Below are positions 8,406-15,826 of a stretch of 17,364 bases of DNA, piece after piece. How positions within the stretch are numbered: position 1 is the first letter of the stretch; every line of letters starts with the position of its first letter. The translations under genes and the position numbers were made by a program. A model generated the notes under the pieces. It did no database searches. It was not told the origin of the DNA and saw only the letters and a list, made by a program, of their open reading frames with translations. Source of the DNA: Syntrophomonadaceae bacterium (GTDB lineage: Bacteria; Bacillota; Dethiobacteria; DTU022); contig SLQM01000260.1 in NCBI GenBank assembly GCA_007131435.1, positions 1 to 17,364 of the forward strand, written 5' to 3'.

Positions 8406-8933
8406 ATGACCATAAAAAAACCTGGCCTTGTAATGGTTTTCACGGGGGATGGCAAGGGCAAAACGACAGCTGCCGTTGGCCAGGCTATGCGTGCATTGGG
8501 GCATGGTTACAGGGTTTACATGATTCATTTTATGAAAGGGCGGGATTATGGAGAGTTTCTGGCAGCTTCGAGTATCCCAAATCTAACAATTGTTAAGGCG
8601 GGCCGGGACTCGTTTGTGAACCGTGATGACCCTGATCCCGTTGATGTTGACCTGGCCAGGGATGGATTTTTACAGGCGGAGAAGGCGGTAGTGAGCGGTG
8701 ATTATGACCTGGTCGTATTGGATGAAATCAATGTTGCGGTAGATTATGGGTTGATAAAGGAAAATGAGCTGCTTGACCTGATTAAAAAGAAACCGGAAAA
8801 TGTATCCATTATATTGACAGGCCGTTGTGCTTCGCCCGAAGTTGTTAAAGCGGCAGATATGGTCAGTGAAGTGCTAGCTATCAAGCATCACTATGAAAAA
8901 GGGGCAGAGTGTTGTAAGGGAATTGAATATTAA
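8406..8933 (+). CDS. cobO: Cob(I)alamin adenosyltransferase, CobO/BtuR type
   Basis: This enzyme adenosylates cob(I)alamin (or cobyrinate derivatives) with ATP to form the coenzyme B12 needed by adenosylcobalamin mutases. The 175-aa length is typical. It has the modified P-loop TGDGKGKTTAAVGQAMRALG (Gly14-Lys19-Thr20), MIHFMKG, the Walker-B-like LVVLDEINVAVDYGLI, ILTGRCASPEV and the C-terminal family signature KGIEY. A purine-rich 40-bp spacer separates it from the dehydrogenase. Its position just before the G-protein chaperone and mutase genes suggests local cofactor supply to that mutase. I see no cobalamin riboswitch upstream. Confidence 0.93.
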   Translation: MTIKKPGLVMVFTGDGKGKTTAAVGQAMRALGHGYRVYMIHFMKGRDYGEFLAASSIPNLTIVKAGRDSFVNRDDPDPVDVDLARDGFLQAEKAVVSGDYDLVVLDEINVAVDYGLIKENELLDLIKKKPENVSIILTGRCASPEVVKAADMVSEVLAIKHHYEKGAECCKGIEY

Positions 8934-8962
8934 TCTGGATTAAGAAGCTCTAACAAGCCTAC

Positions 8963-9014
8963 AGCTTCTGCTTGCAATTTAACAAAGATAAGTATTTTCT
9001 AGCTTCTGCTAGAA
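8963..9014 (+). repeat. Repeated AGCTTCTGCT and a small hairpin before the meaB-like gene
   Basis: AGCTTCTGCT occurs at 8963-8972 and again at 9001-9010. The second copy forms the loop side of a 7-bp hairpin (8997-9003 with 9008-9014, arm TTCTAGC, loop TTCT). A TTTAATTTT stretch follows. It could be a weak terminator or processing site between the adenosyltransferase gene and the chaperone gene. The stem is short and the T-run interrupted, so function is uncertain. Confidence 0.35.
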
Positions 9015-9044
9015 TAGTTTAATTTTAGTATACGAGGTGTATTG

Positions 9045-10010
9045 ATGCATCAGCTGGTAACTGATCTGCTGAATGGTAACCGCAGGGCAGCAGCACGTAT
9101 GATATCACACGTGGAAAATGATGATCTCATTAAAAGGGAACTATTAAAAGAGCTTTATCCCCATACTGGAAAAGCTTATTTAATTGGGATTACAGGTGCG
9201 CCCGGTTCTGGAAAAAGTTCACTGGTTGATTGCTTGCTCCAGGAGATGAGAAATGATGGTTTAAAAATCGGAGTAATAGCTGTTGATCCGACCAGCCCCT
9301 TTAGCGGTGGAGCAATACTGGGTGATCGTATAAGAATGCAGGATCATGCCCTGGATCATAATATATTTATCCGCAGCATGGGCACACGAGGCAGCCTTGG
9401 TGGATTATCCCGATCAACACGAGAAGCAATCCAGGTTCTTGATGCCTTTGGCAAAGATATTATATTAATTGAAACGGTTGGTGTGGGCCAATCGGAAGTT
9501 GATATAGTTAAAACAGCTGATACTACCGTTGTTGTTTTGACTCCTGCCGGGGGAGACAGTGTTCAGACAATCAAGGCCGGTATAATGGAAATTGCCGATA
9601 TTTTTGTGATAAACAAGGCAGATCTGCCGGGAACTGAACGGACAACAACTGAGATCAATGTCATGCTGGATATGAAAAAAGAAGGTGGTTGGCGGCCCCC
9701 TGTTGTTCAGACTGTATCTGTTCAAAACAAGGGTATCAACTATCTTTGGGAGTCGCTGCAGGAACACAGGATATACATGCAAGAAAGCGGCACGCTGGAA
9801 AATATCAGGCTGGAAAGAGTCAAGCGGGAGCTTACTGACCAGGTTGAATTTCTATTGAAAAATAGTGTCTGGAACCAGGTTAAAGAAGAGATTAAACTGG
9901 ATCGCCTGGTAGAGGAAATTGCCAGGAGGGAAAAAGATCCCTATAGTGCTGCTTCTGAATTACTTGATAAGCTTAATATTTTTGAACAAAAAGCCGGGGA
10001 GGATGGCTAA
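9045..10010 (+). CDS. meaB: MeaB/ArgK-family GTPase, acyl-CoA mutase chaperone
   Basis: MeaB-type G proteins gate loading and repair of adenosylcobalamin in acyl-CoA mutases. The 321-aa protein shows the P-loop GITGAPGSGKSS (48-59), the family switch region DPTSPFSGGAILGDRIRMQD (81-100), IRSMGTRGSLGGLS, ETVGVGQSEVD (143-153) and the guanine-specificity motif NKAD (190-193). The ATG at 9045 is preferred over the adjacent TTG at 9042 because GAGGTG at 9034-9039 then has 5-nt spacing. It ends 3 bp before the mutase gene, a strong sign of coupled expression. The adjacent mutase looks like isobutyryl-CoA mutase, so this is the free-standing counterpart of the G-domain (MeaI) that is fused inside IcmF proteins. 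Older annotations call this family ArgK, a transport kinase; that is not supported here. Confidence 0.94.
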   Translation: MHQLVTDLLNGNRRAAARMISHVENDDLIKRELLKELYPHTGKAYLIGITGAPGSGKSSLVDCLLQEMRNDGLKIGVIAVDPTSPFSGGAILGDRIRMQDHALDHNIFIRSMGTRGSLGGLSRSTREAIQVLDAFGKDIILIETVGVGQSEVDIVKTADTTVVVLTPAGGDSVQTIKAGIMEIADIFVINKADLPGTERTTTEINVMLDMKKEGGWRPPVVQTVSVQNKGINYLWESLQEHRIYMQESGTLENIRLERVKRELTDQVEFLLKNSVWNQVKEEIKLDRLVEEIARREKDPYSAASELLDKLNIFEQKAGEDG

Positions 10011-10013
10011 AAG

Positions 10014-11675
10014 ATGGAAAAAGAAAAACTTCATAAGCTGAAAGGTCAGATGAATACCTGGGGAAAAAATATAGAAGATTCAAGTGATAGGAAGGATTCC
10101 TTTGTAACCGTTTCAGGCCGTCCTGTTAAAGCCTTGTATACCCCACTGGACACAGAGAAACTTGATTACGAGAAAGATCTTGGTTTCCCGGGTAGTTATC
10201 CCTATACCCGGGGAGTTCAGGGCAATATGTACAGGGGCAGAATATGGACTATGCGCCAATTTTCCGGGTTCGGCGATGCCTATGATTCCAATCGCCGTTA
10301 CCGTTATCTCCTGGAGCAAGGACAAACAGGTTTAAGCGTGGCTTTTGATATGCCAACTATTATGGGTTATGATTCTGATCACGATCGTTCCCTGGGAGAA
10401 GTGGGGCGATGCGGGGTGGCGGTAGATTCTCTGGAAGATATGGAAATACTTTTTAATCATATACCTTTAGACCAGGTTACCACTTCTATGACCATTAATG
10501 GCCCTGCATCTATTCTGTGGTGTATGTACCTGGCGAATGCTGAGAAACAGGGAATCAAGCTGGACAAGGTAGGAGGTACTATTCAGAATGATATCCTGAA
10601 AGAATACATTGCCCAGAAATCATGGATATTTCCACCCGAGCCCTCGATGCGCTTAATAACGGATATTTTTGCTTTTGCCAGTGAACATGTACCGCGTTGG
10701 AACACTATCAGTATTAGCGGTTACCATATCCGGGAAGCAGGATCTACTGCCGCGCAGGAATTGGCCTTTACGCTTGCCGATGGATTTGCATATGTTGAAG
10801 CAGGAATGGCAGCAGGGCTTGATATTGATTCTTTTGCTCCCCGACTGTCATTTTTCTTCAATGCTCATATTGATTTCTTCGAAGAAATTTGCAAATACAG
10901 GGCGGCTCGCCGAATATGGGCAAGAAGAATGAAAGAGCGCTACGGCGCAAAGGATGAGCGTTCCCTCAAATTACGTTTTCATACACAGACAGCAGGTTGC
11001 AGCCTGACTGCCCAGGAACCTGAAAATAATATTATTCGCACAGCCCTTGAAGCGCTTTCTGCAGTATTAGGCGGAACACAATCGCTGCACACAAATTCAA
11101 TGGATGAAGTGCTGGCCCTGCCTACAGAAAAAGCGGTAAAAGTTGCTCTGCGGACCCAGCAGATCATTGCCCATGAGAGTGGTGTGGCCAATACTGCTGA
11201 TCCGCTGGCCGGTTCTTACTTCATAGAAACTTTAACCGATATGCTGGAAAGCGAAGCGGAAGAATATTTTCAAAAAATTGAAGATCTGGGCGGCGTATTA
11301 GCAGCGATCGACCAGGGTTTTTTCCAGCAGGAGATTGCAGATGCTGCTTATACTTACCAGAGAGCAGTTGACAGCGAAGACCAGGTTATAGTTGGTGTAA
11401 ACCGCTATAATAGCGGTGAAACCGCAGAAATTGAACTGCTAAAAATAGATCCGTCAGTAGAAGCAAAGCAGGTTGAACGACTAAGAGCATTGAAAAAAAA
11501 GCGTGACAATATTGCTGTAAGGCACAAACTTGAGGATTTACAAAAAAGCGCGGCAAGCGTTGAAAACATTATCCCCAGGATACTGGCTGCGGTGAAAGTT
11601 TATGCTACGGAAGGTGAAATCGTAGCTTCCCTGAAAGAAGTATTTGGAGAGTATAAGGAAAAACCTCTATTTTAG
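10014..11675 (+). CDS. icmA: Isobutyryl-CoA mutase-like catalytic subunit (annotated class: methylmalonyl-CoA mutase)
   Basis: This is the TIM-barrel catalytic chain of a B12-dependent acyl-CoA mutase, 553 aa, lacking its own B12 domain, which is encoded separately just downstream. Family blocks are clear: YPYTRGVQGNMYRGRIWTMR, GLSVAFDMPTIMGYDSD, TIQNDILKEYIAQ, the SGYHIREAGST block with His238 (MutB His244), RFHTQTAG, LGGTQSLHTNSMDE. Alignment by motif gives a constant offset of 6 from Propionibacterium MutB. Tyr89, which contacts the methylmalonyl carboxylate region, is Phe83 here, and Arg207, the carboxylate-binding residue, is Gln201. Phe plus Gln is the known signature of isobutyryl-CoA mutase. 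Ala110 occupies the site that is Asp in 2-hydroxyisobutyryl-CoA mutase. The likely reaction is isobutyryl-CoA <-> n-butyryl-CoA. Isovaleryl/pivalyl-CoA side activity is possible. Confidence 0.85.
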   Translation: MEKEKLHKLKGQMNTWGKNIEDSSDRKDSFVTVSGRPVKALYTPLDTEKLDYEKDLGFPGSYPYTRGVQGNMYRGRIWTMRQFSGFGDAYDSNRRYRYLLEQGQTGLSVAFDMPTIMGYDSDHDRSLGEVGRCGVAVDSLEDMEILFNHIPLDQVTTSMTINGPASILWCMYLANAEKQGIKLDKVGGTIQNDILKEYIAQKSWIFPPEPSMRLITDIFAFASEHVPRWNTISISGYHIREAGSTAAQELAFTLADGFAYVEAGMAAGLDIDSFAPRLSFFFNAHIDFFEEICKYRAARRIWARRMKERYGAKDERSLKLRFHTQTAGCSLTAQEPENNIIRTALEALSAVLGGTQSLHTNSMDEVLALPTEKAVKVALRTQQIIAHESGVANTADPLAGSYFIETLTDMLESEAEEYFQKIEDLGGVLAAIDQGFFQQEIADAAYTYQRAVDSEDQVIVGVNRYNSGETAEIELLKIDPSVEAKQVERLRALKKKRDNIAVRHKLEDLQKSAASVENIIPRILAAVKVYATEGEIVASLKEVFGEYKEKPLF

Positions 11676-11722
11676 AACGCCCTTCCACGGTTAAAAGTTG
11701 AAAGTGAAAGTGGTGATAAGAA

Positions 11723-12118
11723 ATGAATAGAAGAAAGATAAGGGTTTTAGTAGCAAAACCAGGTCTAGATGGCCACGACCGGGGGGCAAGAGTTATTGCA
11801 CGAGCGCTCCGTGATGCCGGTTTTGAAGTTATTTATACAGGACTTCATCAGACTCCCGAACAGGTAGCTGAAACTGCGCTGCAGGAAGATGTTGATGTTG
11901 TCGGCCTAAGCATATTGTCCGGGGCACATATGACCCTGGTACCGCGAATAAAGAAATTGTTAATTGATAATGGCATGGGTGAAGTGTTAATGGTTGTTGG
12001 AGGGATTATACCCGGAGATGATGCTGAAAAACTTTTGAAGGAAGGTCATGCTGAGCAAATATTTACTCCCGGTGATTCCCTGGATAGAATAATTGGCTAT
12101 ATAAGCAGTAAATTTTAA
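11723..12118 (+). CDS. icmB: Acyl-CoA mutase small subunit, B12-binding
   Basis: This 131-aa protein is a single cobalamin-binding Rossmann-like domain. It has the base-off/His-on signature: KPGLDGHDRGARV with Asp16, His18 (lower axial cobalt ligand) and Gly21, then GLSILSGAH and the GGIIPGDDAEKL segment near the cofactor tail. It pairs with the catalytic chain encoded 47 bp upstream to make a two-part mutase, as in Streptomyces IcmA/IcmB and several archaeal or clostridial mutases. GTGGTG precedes the ATG by about 8 nt. On its own the small subunit does not distinguish methylmalonyl- from isobutyryl-CoA mutase; the assignment follows the large subunit. Confidence 0.9.
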   Translation: MNRRKIRVLVAKPGLDGHDRGARVIARALRDAGFEVIYTGLHQTPEQVAETALQEDVDVVGLSILSGAHMTLVPRIKKLLIDNGMGEVLMVVGGIIPGDDAEKLLKEGHAEQIFTPGDSLDRIIGYISSKF

Positions 12119-12144
12119 TAAAGTTTTTTAATGGTGTAGTTTCA

Positions 12145-14142
12145 ATGAATAATGAAAAATATGAAGATGCAAAACAAAAAGTAATTGCTTTACGCAATGA
12201 ATTGGACAAGTATAACTATTATTATCATGTTATGGATCAACCCCTGGTTGATGATCAATACTATGACAGATTATTTAACGAGCTGAAGGAAATTGAAACC
12301 GCTTATCCAGAATTGGTGGATCCTAATTCTCCAACGCAGCGTGTAGGAGCAGAACCTCTAACTTCATTTAATACAGTTGAACATTATGTACCCATGCTTG
12401 GCCTGGATAATGCATTCAATGAAAAAGAACTTGAAGAGTTTAATCTCAGGGTGCTGAAGCTCTCAGGCCAGGAAAGTGTGGAGTATTTTTGTGAGCTAAA
12501 GGTAGATGGTTTGGCTGTTTCACTGAAGTACGATAGCGGTATTCTTGTTCAAGGTGCAACCCGGGGAGATGGGTACATGGGGGAAGACATAACAGCCAAC
12601 CTGAAAACGATCAGGCAGGTACCGCTTAAGTTAGATCAAGCTGTGACAATAGAAGTAAGGGGTGAGGTTTATATTGACAAGAAAAATTTTGCCAGGTTAA
12701 ACAAGGAAAGGGAAGAAGATGGCCAGCCGCTGTTTGCCAATCCGCGTAATGCTGCGGCAGGTTCATTGCGTCAACTTGACCCACGACTGGCTGCAAAACG
12801 GCCCTTAAAATTATTCCTGTACGGGTTAGGGGATCACAGGTTGAAGCTAACCAGGCAATCAGATTTGCTGGATTATCTTCAGGAAGTTCAGTTTCCTGTT
12901 AATCCTGAAAGAAGGATATGTTCATCATTTGAAGATGTTATAGATTACTGCAGGCATTGGAATGATAAAAAGGGAGAACTAGAATATGAAATTGACGGTG
13001 TCGTTGTTAAGGTTAATAAACTTGATCTCCAGAAGAAGCTCGGCACTACAGCAAGAAGCCCACGCTGGGCAATAGCTTATAAATATCCCCCCGAAGAAAA
13101 AATAACTAAAATTATTGATATAAAAGTAAATGTTGGAAGAACAGGAGCTATAACCCCGGTAGCTGTCCTGGAACCGGTACAGCTAAGCGGTTCTAAGGTT
13201 CAGAGAGCAAGTTTGCACAATGAAGATCTGTTAAAAGAAAAAGATATAATGATCGGAGACATTGTAATAATTCATAAGGCAGGCGAGATTATACCTGAAA
13301 TAATAAGTGTGATTAAAGAGCAGCGTACTGGAAAAGAGAAAAGTTTTATAATGCCTCATGAATGCCCTTCATGCGGTTCCGATACAGTACGTTTAACCGG
13401 GGAAGCTGCGAGGCGCTGCCTGAACCCCTACTGCCCGGCACAGCTGGTTGAAAAAGTTGTTCACTTTGCATCGCGCAGGGCGATGGATATTGAAGGTCTT
13501 GGTCCGGCTATGGCTGAGATGCTTTATAATAATCAGCTGGTTTGCAGCGTGAGTGATTTATATTATCTTGAAGCAAAACAGCTTGTTGAACTGCCCCGGG
13601 TTGCTGAAAAATCAGCCGTTAACCTGGTGGAGGCGATTGAGAAGAGCAAAAGCAATCCATTAAGAAAGCTTCTTTTTGGGCTGGGAATTCGCTTTGTAGG
13701 TGAGAAGGCAGCCCGTCTGCTTGCCGAGCACTTTGGAACATTAAATAACCTGGTTGATGCAAGCGTAGAAGAACTTTTGCAGGTTAAAGAAATTGGCCCT
13801 AAAATAGCAGAAGCAGTTGTCCAATATTTTGCCCTGCCAGAAACTGCAGCAGTTTTAGAAAAACTAGAAAAAGCCGGTGTAAATATCGAAGAGCAGATCG
13901 GTGGCAGGACTGGTGGCCTGCTTGATGGTAAAGTGTTTGTATTTAGCGGCGGCCTGGATTCTTTTACCCGCGATGAAGCATCTTCGCTGGTAGAAGATAG
14001 AGGAGGTAGAGTAAGTTCCTCGGTAAGCAAGAAAACTGACTACCTGGTTGCCGGCACAGACCCGGGAAGTAAGCTTGATAAGGCAAAAAGCCTGGGCATA
14101 GAAATTATCAGTGAAGCTGAATTTAAAAATTTGCTACACTAG
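12145..14142 (+). CDS. ligA: NAD-dependent DNA ligase
   Basis: LigA seals nicks in replication and repair using NAD+. The 665-aa protein has the full domain set: the N-terminal Ia domain with YNYYYHVMDQPLVDDQYYD (24-41); the adenylation domain with Lys119 in ELKVDG, RGEVYI, FANPRNAAAGSLRQLD and EIDGVVVK; the OB fold with GRTGAITPVA; a Cys4 zinc finger (Cys407, 410, 425, 430); HhH repeats with FGLGIRFVGEKAA and LLQVKEIGPKIAE; and a C-terminal BRCT domain (about 588-665, FVFSGGL...). It follows the B12-subunit gene by only 26 bp on the same strand. The more familiar ligA neighbours (pcrA, gatCAB) are not here, so it sits at the end of the catabolic run by an unusual arrangement. Confidence 0.97.
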   Translation: MNNEKYEDAKQKVIALRNELDKYNYYYHVMDQPLVDDQYYDRLFNELKEIETAYPELVDPNSPTQRVGAEPLTSFNTVEHYVPMLGLDNAFNEKELEEFNLRVLKLSGQESVEYFCELKVDGLAVSLKYDSGILVQGATRGDGYMGEDITANLKTIRQVPLKLDQAVTIEVRGEVYIDKKNFARLNKEREEDGQPLFANPRNAAAGSLRQLDPRLAAKRPLKLFLYGLGDHRLKLTRQSDLLDYLQEVQFPVNPERRICSSFEDVIDYCRHWNDKKGELEYEIDGVVVKVNKLDLQKKLGTTARSPRWAIAYKYPPEEKITKIIDIKVNVGRTGAITPVAVLEPVQLSGSKVQRASLHNEDLLKEKDIMIGDIVIIHKAGEIIPEIISVIKEQRTGKEKSFIMPHECPSCGSDTVRLTGEAARRCLNPYCPAQLVEKVVHFASRRAMDIEGLGPAMAEMLYNNQLVCSVSDLYYLEAKQLVELPRVAEKSAVNLVEAIEKSKSNPLRKLLFGLGIRFVGEKAARLLAEHFGTLNNLVDASVEELLQVKEIGPKIAEAVVQYFALPETAAVLEKLEKAGVNIEEQIGGRTGGLLDGKVFVFSGGLDSFTRDEASSLVEDRGGRVSSSVSKKTDYLVAGTDPGSKLDKAKSLGIEIISEAEFKNLLH

Positions 14143-14204
14143 TATTATCAGAACTAAATATATTAAAGACCATTAGAGCACATTATCTAAGTTGGGCAAC
14201 AGAG

Positions 14205-15674
14205 TTACTCCTTGGTTTTCATCCCAGCCAGTTTTCTGACAATTTCCTTCCTGGCTTCAATATCATACTGCGATGTAATTGCGATCTGCTCCATTACAGG
14301 AGAACCTCCCCCGTGAAAGGCGCCATAAAGCATGGAGCCGGATGAACCCGATAAGGCAAAGTCAACAAAACTAAGCCAGAATTTAATCTGCTCTTCCATT
14401 GGTATGTCAGGGTTACGCTTGATATACTTTTCCAGGATATCCTTTGTTTCAGGATTAATCAGATCTTTCTCATAGGGGAACGTTGCCGGCATGCCTCCCG
14501 CAATATTGCAGAGTATTTCCTGTTCATGGAAAACTGCTTCACCGCTCAGGCATCTGCCAACATTAGCATAAATAGAATGAGGTATGAAGTTACCCGGGCC
14601 ATAAGGAAGAAAGCCAATTCCGGGGATATATACTTCGGGCTTGCCAAGGGCAGAAGAGGTGTAGCCCGCGGCGTAACCAAGTTCACCTACCATGATCAAC
14701 TCTGACAGCATTTCCCGGACGTGTGGTGTTTTTTCGATTCCATTAATCTCTGCAGCCAGGGCAGCTAGACCGATCACATAGTCCAGCATGGCAGGTTTAC
14801 ACCCTGAATATGAGTGGCGATGGAATAAGGCGAACAGGAGAGCAGCAACTCCACCATGCTCTGTTTCACCACATGTATATACCCATTCCCATGGTATGAA
14901 GCAGTCATCAAATATGACGTATGAATCTGTATAGCCTATTTCTATTCCCCTTTGATAGTGCTCCCTTTTACGCAGGTTATGAAAATGCACTATCTGTTTG
15001 ACACCTTCATGGTCTGCAGGAACGGAGAAAGCTACTGCGTATTCCTTTTCATTTTTTTTCAGGGCCCTGGTCGGAACTACAAGAATTTCATCAGCTATGG
15101 ATGCTTCAGATATATGAACCTTGGACCCGCGGACAACAATTCCGTCATTTTTTTCCTCAACTACCCGGAGATACATATCGGGATCGCTCTGCTCAGAAGG
15201 TCTTTTTAACCTTTCACCTTTCACGTCTGTCTGGGCACAGCATCCAACCAGGTCTTCATTTTGAAACCTTTCTAAGAATTTTAACCAGTTGTCATGATAT
15301 GCTGTTTTTGGCTCTGGTGATTGCTGGGCCATGTATGAAACAGCATGTATAGCATTGGCAGCGTCAGTTCCCATGCAGCGCTGAATGCACTGTCCTACCT
15401 TGTTACACAGGTAGCGGGTCATGTCCTGTTTTTTATGGAGATCTTCCGGACCCTGGTGAATGTGGGTAAAACGGTTTATAGTATTACCCGTCAGGTGTGA
15501 AATAGCTGTGCAAAGTTCCTTGTTTTCAGGCTCCTGGGCAGCATCAAATGTTAAACCCATTACATTCAAAGCAGGTTCATGCCTTTCGTCCAGGCGATCA
15601 ATTTTCTCTCCGTTCGCATAAAGATTACGATTCATCTTAGAAAGACGCTTAAAATACTCTTCTCTCGTTATCAT
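14205..15674 (-). CDS. 4-hydroxybutyryl-CoA dehydratase / vinylacetyl-CoA isomerase family protein
   Basis: The 489-aa length matches Clostridium aminobutyricum AbfD (490 aa), a [4Fe-4S]- and FAD-containing radical dehydratase converting 4-hydroxybutyryl-CoA to crotonyl-CoA. Cluster and active-site residues kept are Cys96 and Cys100 with Gln98 (GQCIQRC), and His285, Tyr289, Cys292 and Lys293 (HRHSYSGCK). This separates it from HpaB-type flavin monooxygenases of the same superfamily. Differences from AbfD, aligned by motif, are Gly451 where AbfD has Glu455, Asp250 for Glu257 and Ser189 for Thr190, so the substrate may differ. The start is the ATG at 15674 (MITREEYFKRL), because GGAGAGGAG lies 9 nt upstream; the longer frame from TTG 15719 has no ribosome binding site. 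It is convergent with ligA and divergent from a sigma-54 activator that may control it. Confidence 0.82.
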   Translation of the reverse strand: MITREEYFKRLSKMNRNLYANGEKIDRLDERHEPALNVMGLTFDAAQEPENKELCTAISHLTGNTINRFTHIHQGPEDLHKKQDMTRYLCNKVGQCIQRCMGTDAANAIHAVSYMAQQSPEPKTAYHDNWLKFLERFQNEDLVGCCAQTDVKGERLKRPSEQSDPDMYLRVVEEKNDGIVVRGSKVHISEASIADEILVVPTRALKKNEKEYAVAFSVPADHEGVKQIVHFHNLRKREHYQRGIEIGYTDSYVIFDDCFIPWEWVYTCGETEHGGVAALLFALFHRHSYSGCKPAMLDYVIGLAALAAEINGIEKTPHVREMLSELIMVGELGYAAGYTSSALGKPEVYIPGIGFLPYGPGNFIPHSIYANVGRCLSGEAVFHEQEILCNIAGGMPATFPYEKDLINPETKDILEKYIKRNPDIPMEEQIKFWLSFVDFALSGSSGSMLYGAFHGGGSPVMEQIAITSQYDIEARKEIVRKLAGMKTKE

Positions 15675-15683
15675 CCTGGCTAT

Positions 15684-15692
15684 CTCCTCTCC
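15684..15692 (-). promoter_or_regulatory. Ribosome binding site of the dehydratase-family gene
   Basis: On the minus strand GGAGAGGAG lies 9 nt upstream of the ATG at 15674. It sets the start there, rather than at an in-frame ATG at 15695 or TTG at 15719. Confidence 0.8.
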
Positions 15693-15708
15693 AGACATAA
15701 AAAAATAT

Positions 15709-15727
15709 TTATAGCACAAAACTATAA
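15709..15727. repeat. Inverted repeat TTATAG-7-CTATAA in dehydratase leader
   Basis: Six-base arms at 15709-15714 and 15722-15727 are separated by 7 nt. The left side includes TTTATAGCA (15708-15716), identical to the half-site of the 19-bp palindrome at 15835-15853. It lies between the predicted minus-strand promoter and the start codon and may be a second, weaker binding site for the same regulator. Confidence 0.4.
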
Positions 15728-15746
15728 TAATTTTCTAATATTAAAA

Positions 15747-15775
15747 ATTATAACATTAACTCATTTAATTGACTA
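15747..15775 (-). promoter_or_regulatory. Candidate sigma-A promoter of the dehydratase-family gene
   Basis: On the minus strand TAGTCA (15775-15770) is followed after 17 bp by a perfect TATAAT (15752-15747). This predicts transcription from about 15740 and a leader of about 65 nt. The -35 matches the consensus at 4 of 6 positions. The region is very AT-rich, so a chance match is possible. Confidence 0.45.
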
Positions 15776-15826
15776 CCGAAAAACATATATTAAAGAGAGA
15801 AGCTTGATATACTTTGAATCTATTAG

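Noticed and set aside
8366..9044. Cobalamin riboswitch near the B12-related genes
   Set aside because: The spacers are 40 and 111 bp, too short for the full element, and no B12-box-like sequence was seen.
10014..12118. Simple methylmalonyl-CoA mutase (propionate pathway) call
   Set aside because: The two residues specific for the methylmalonyl carboxylate are Phe and Gln here, and no epimerase or carboxyltransferase genes are adjacent.
14143..14204. Bidirectional terminator between ligA and the dehydratase-family gene
   Set aside because: The 62-bp convergent gap shows no stable hairpin with a T-run on either strand.
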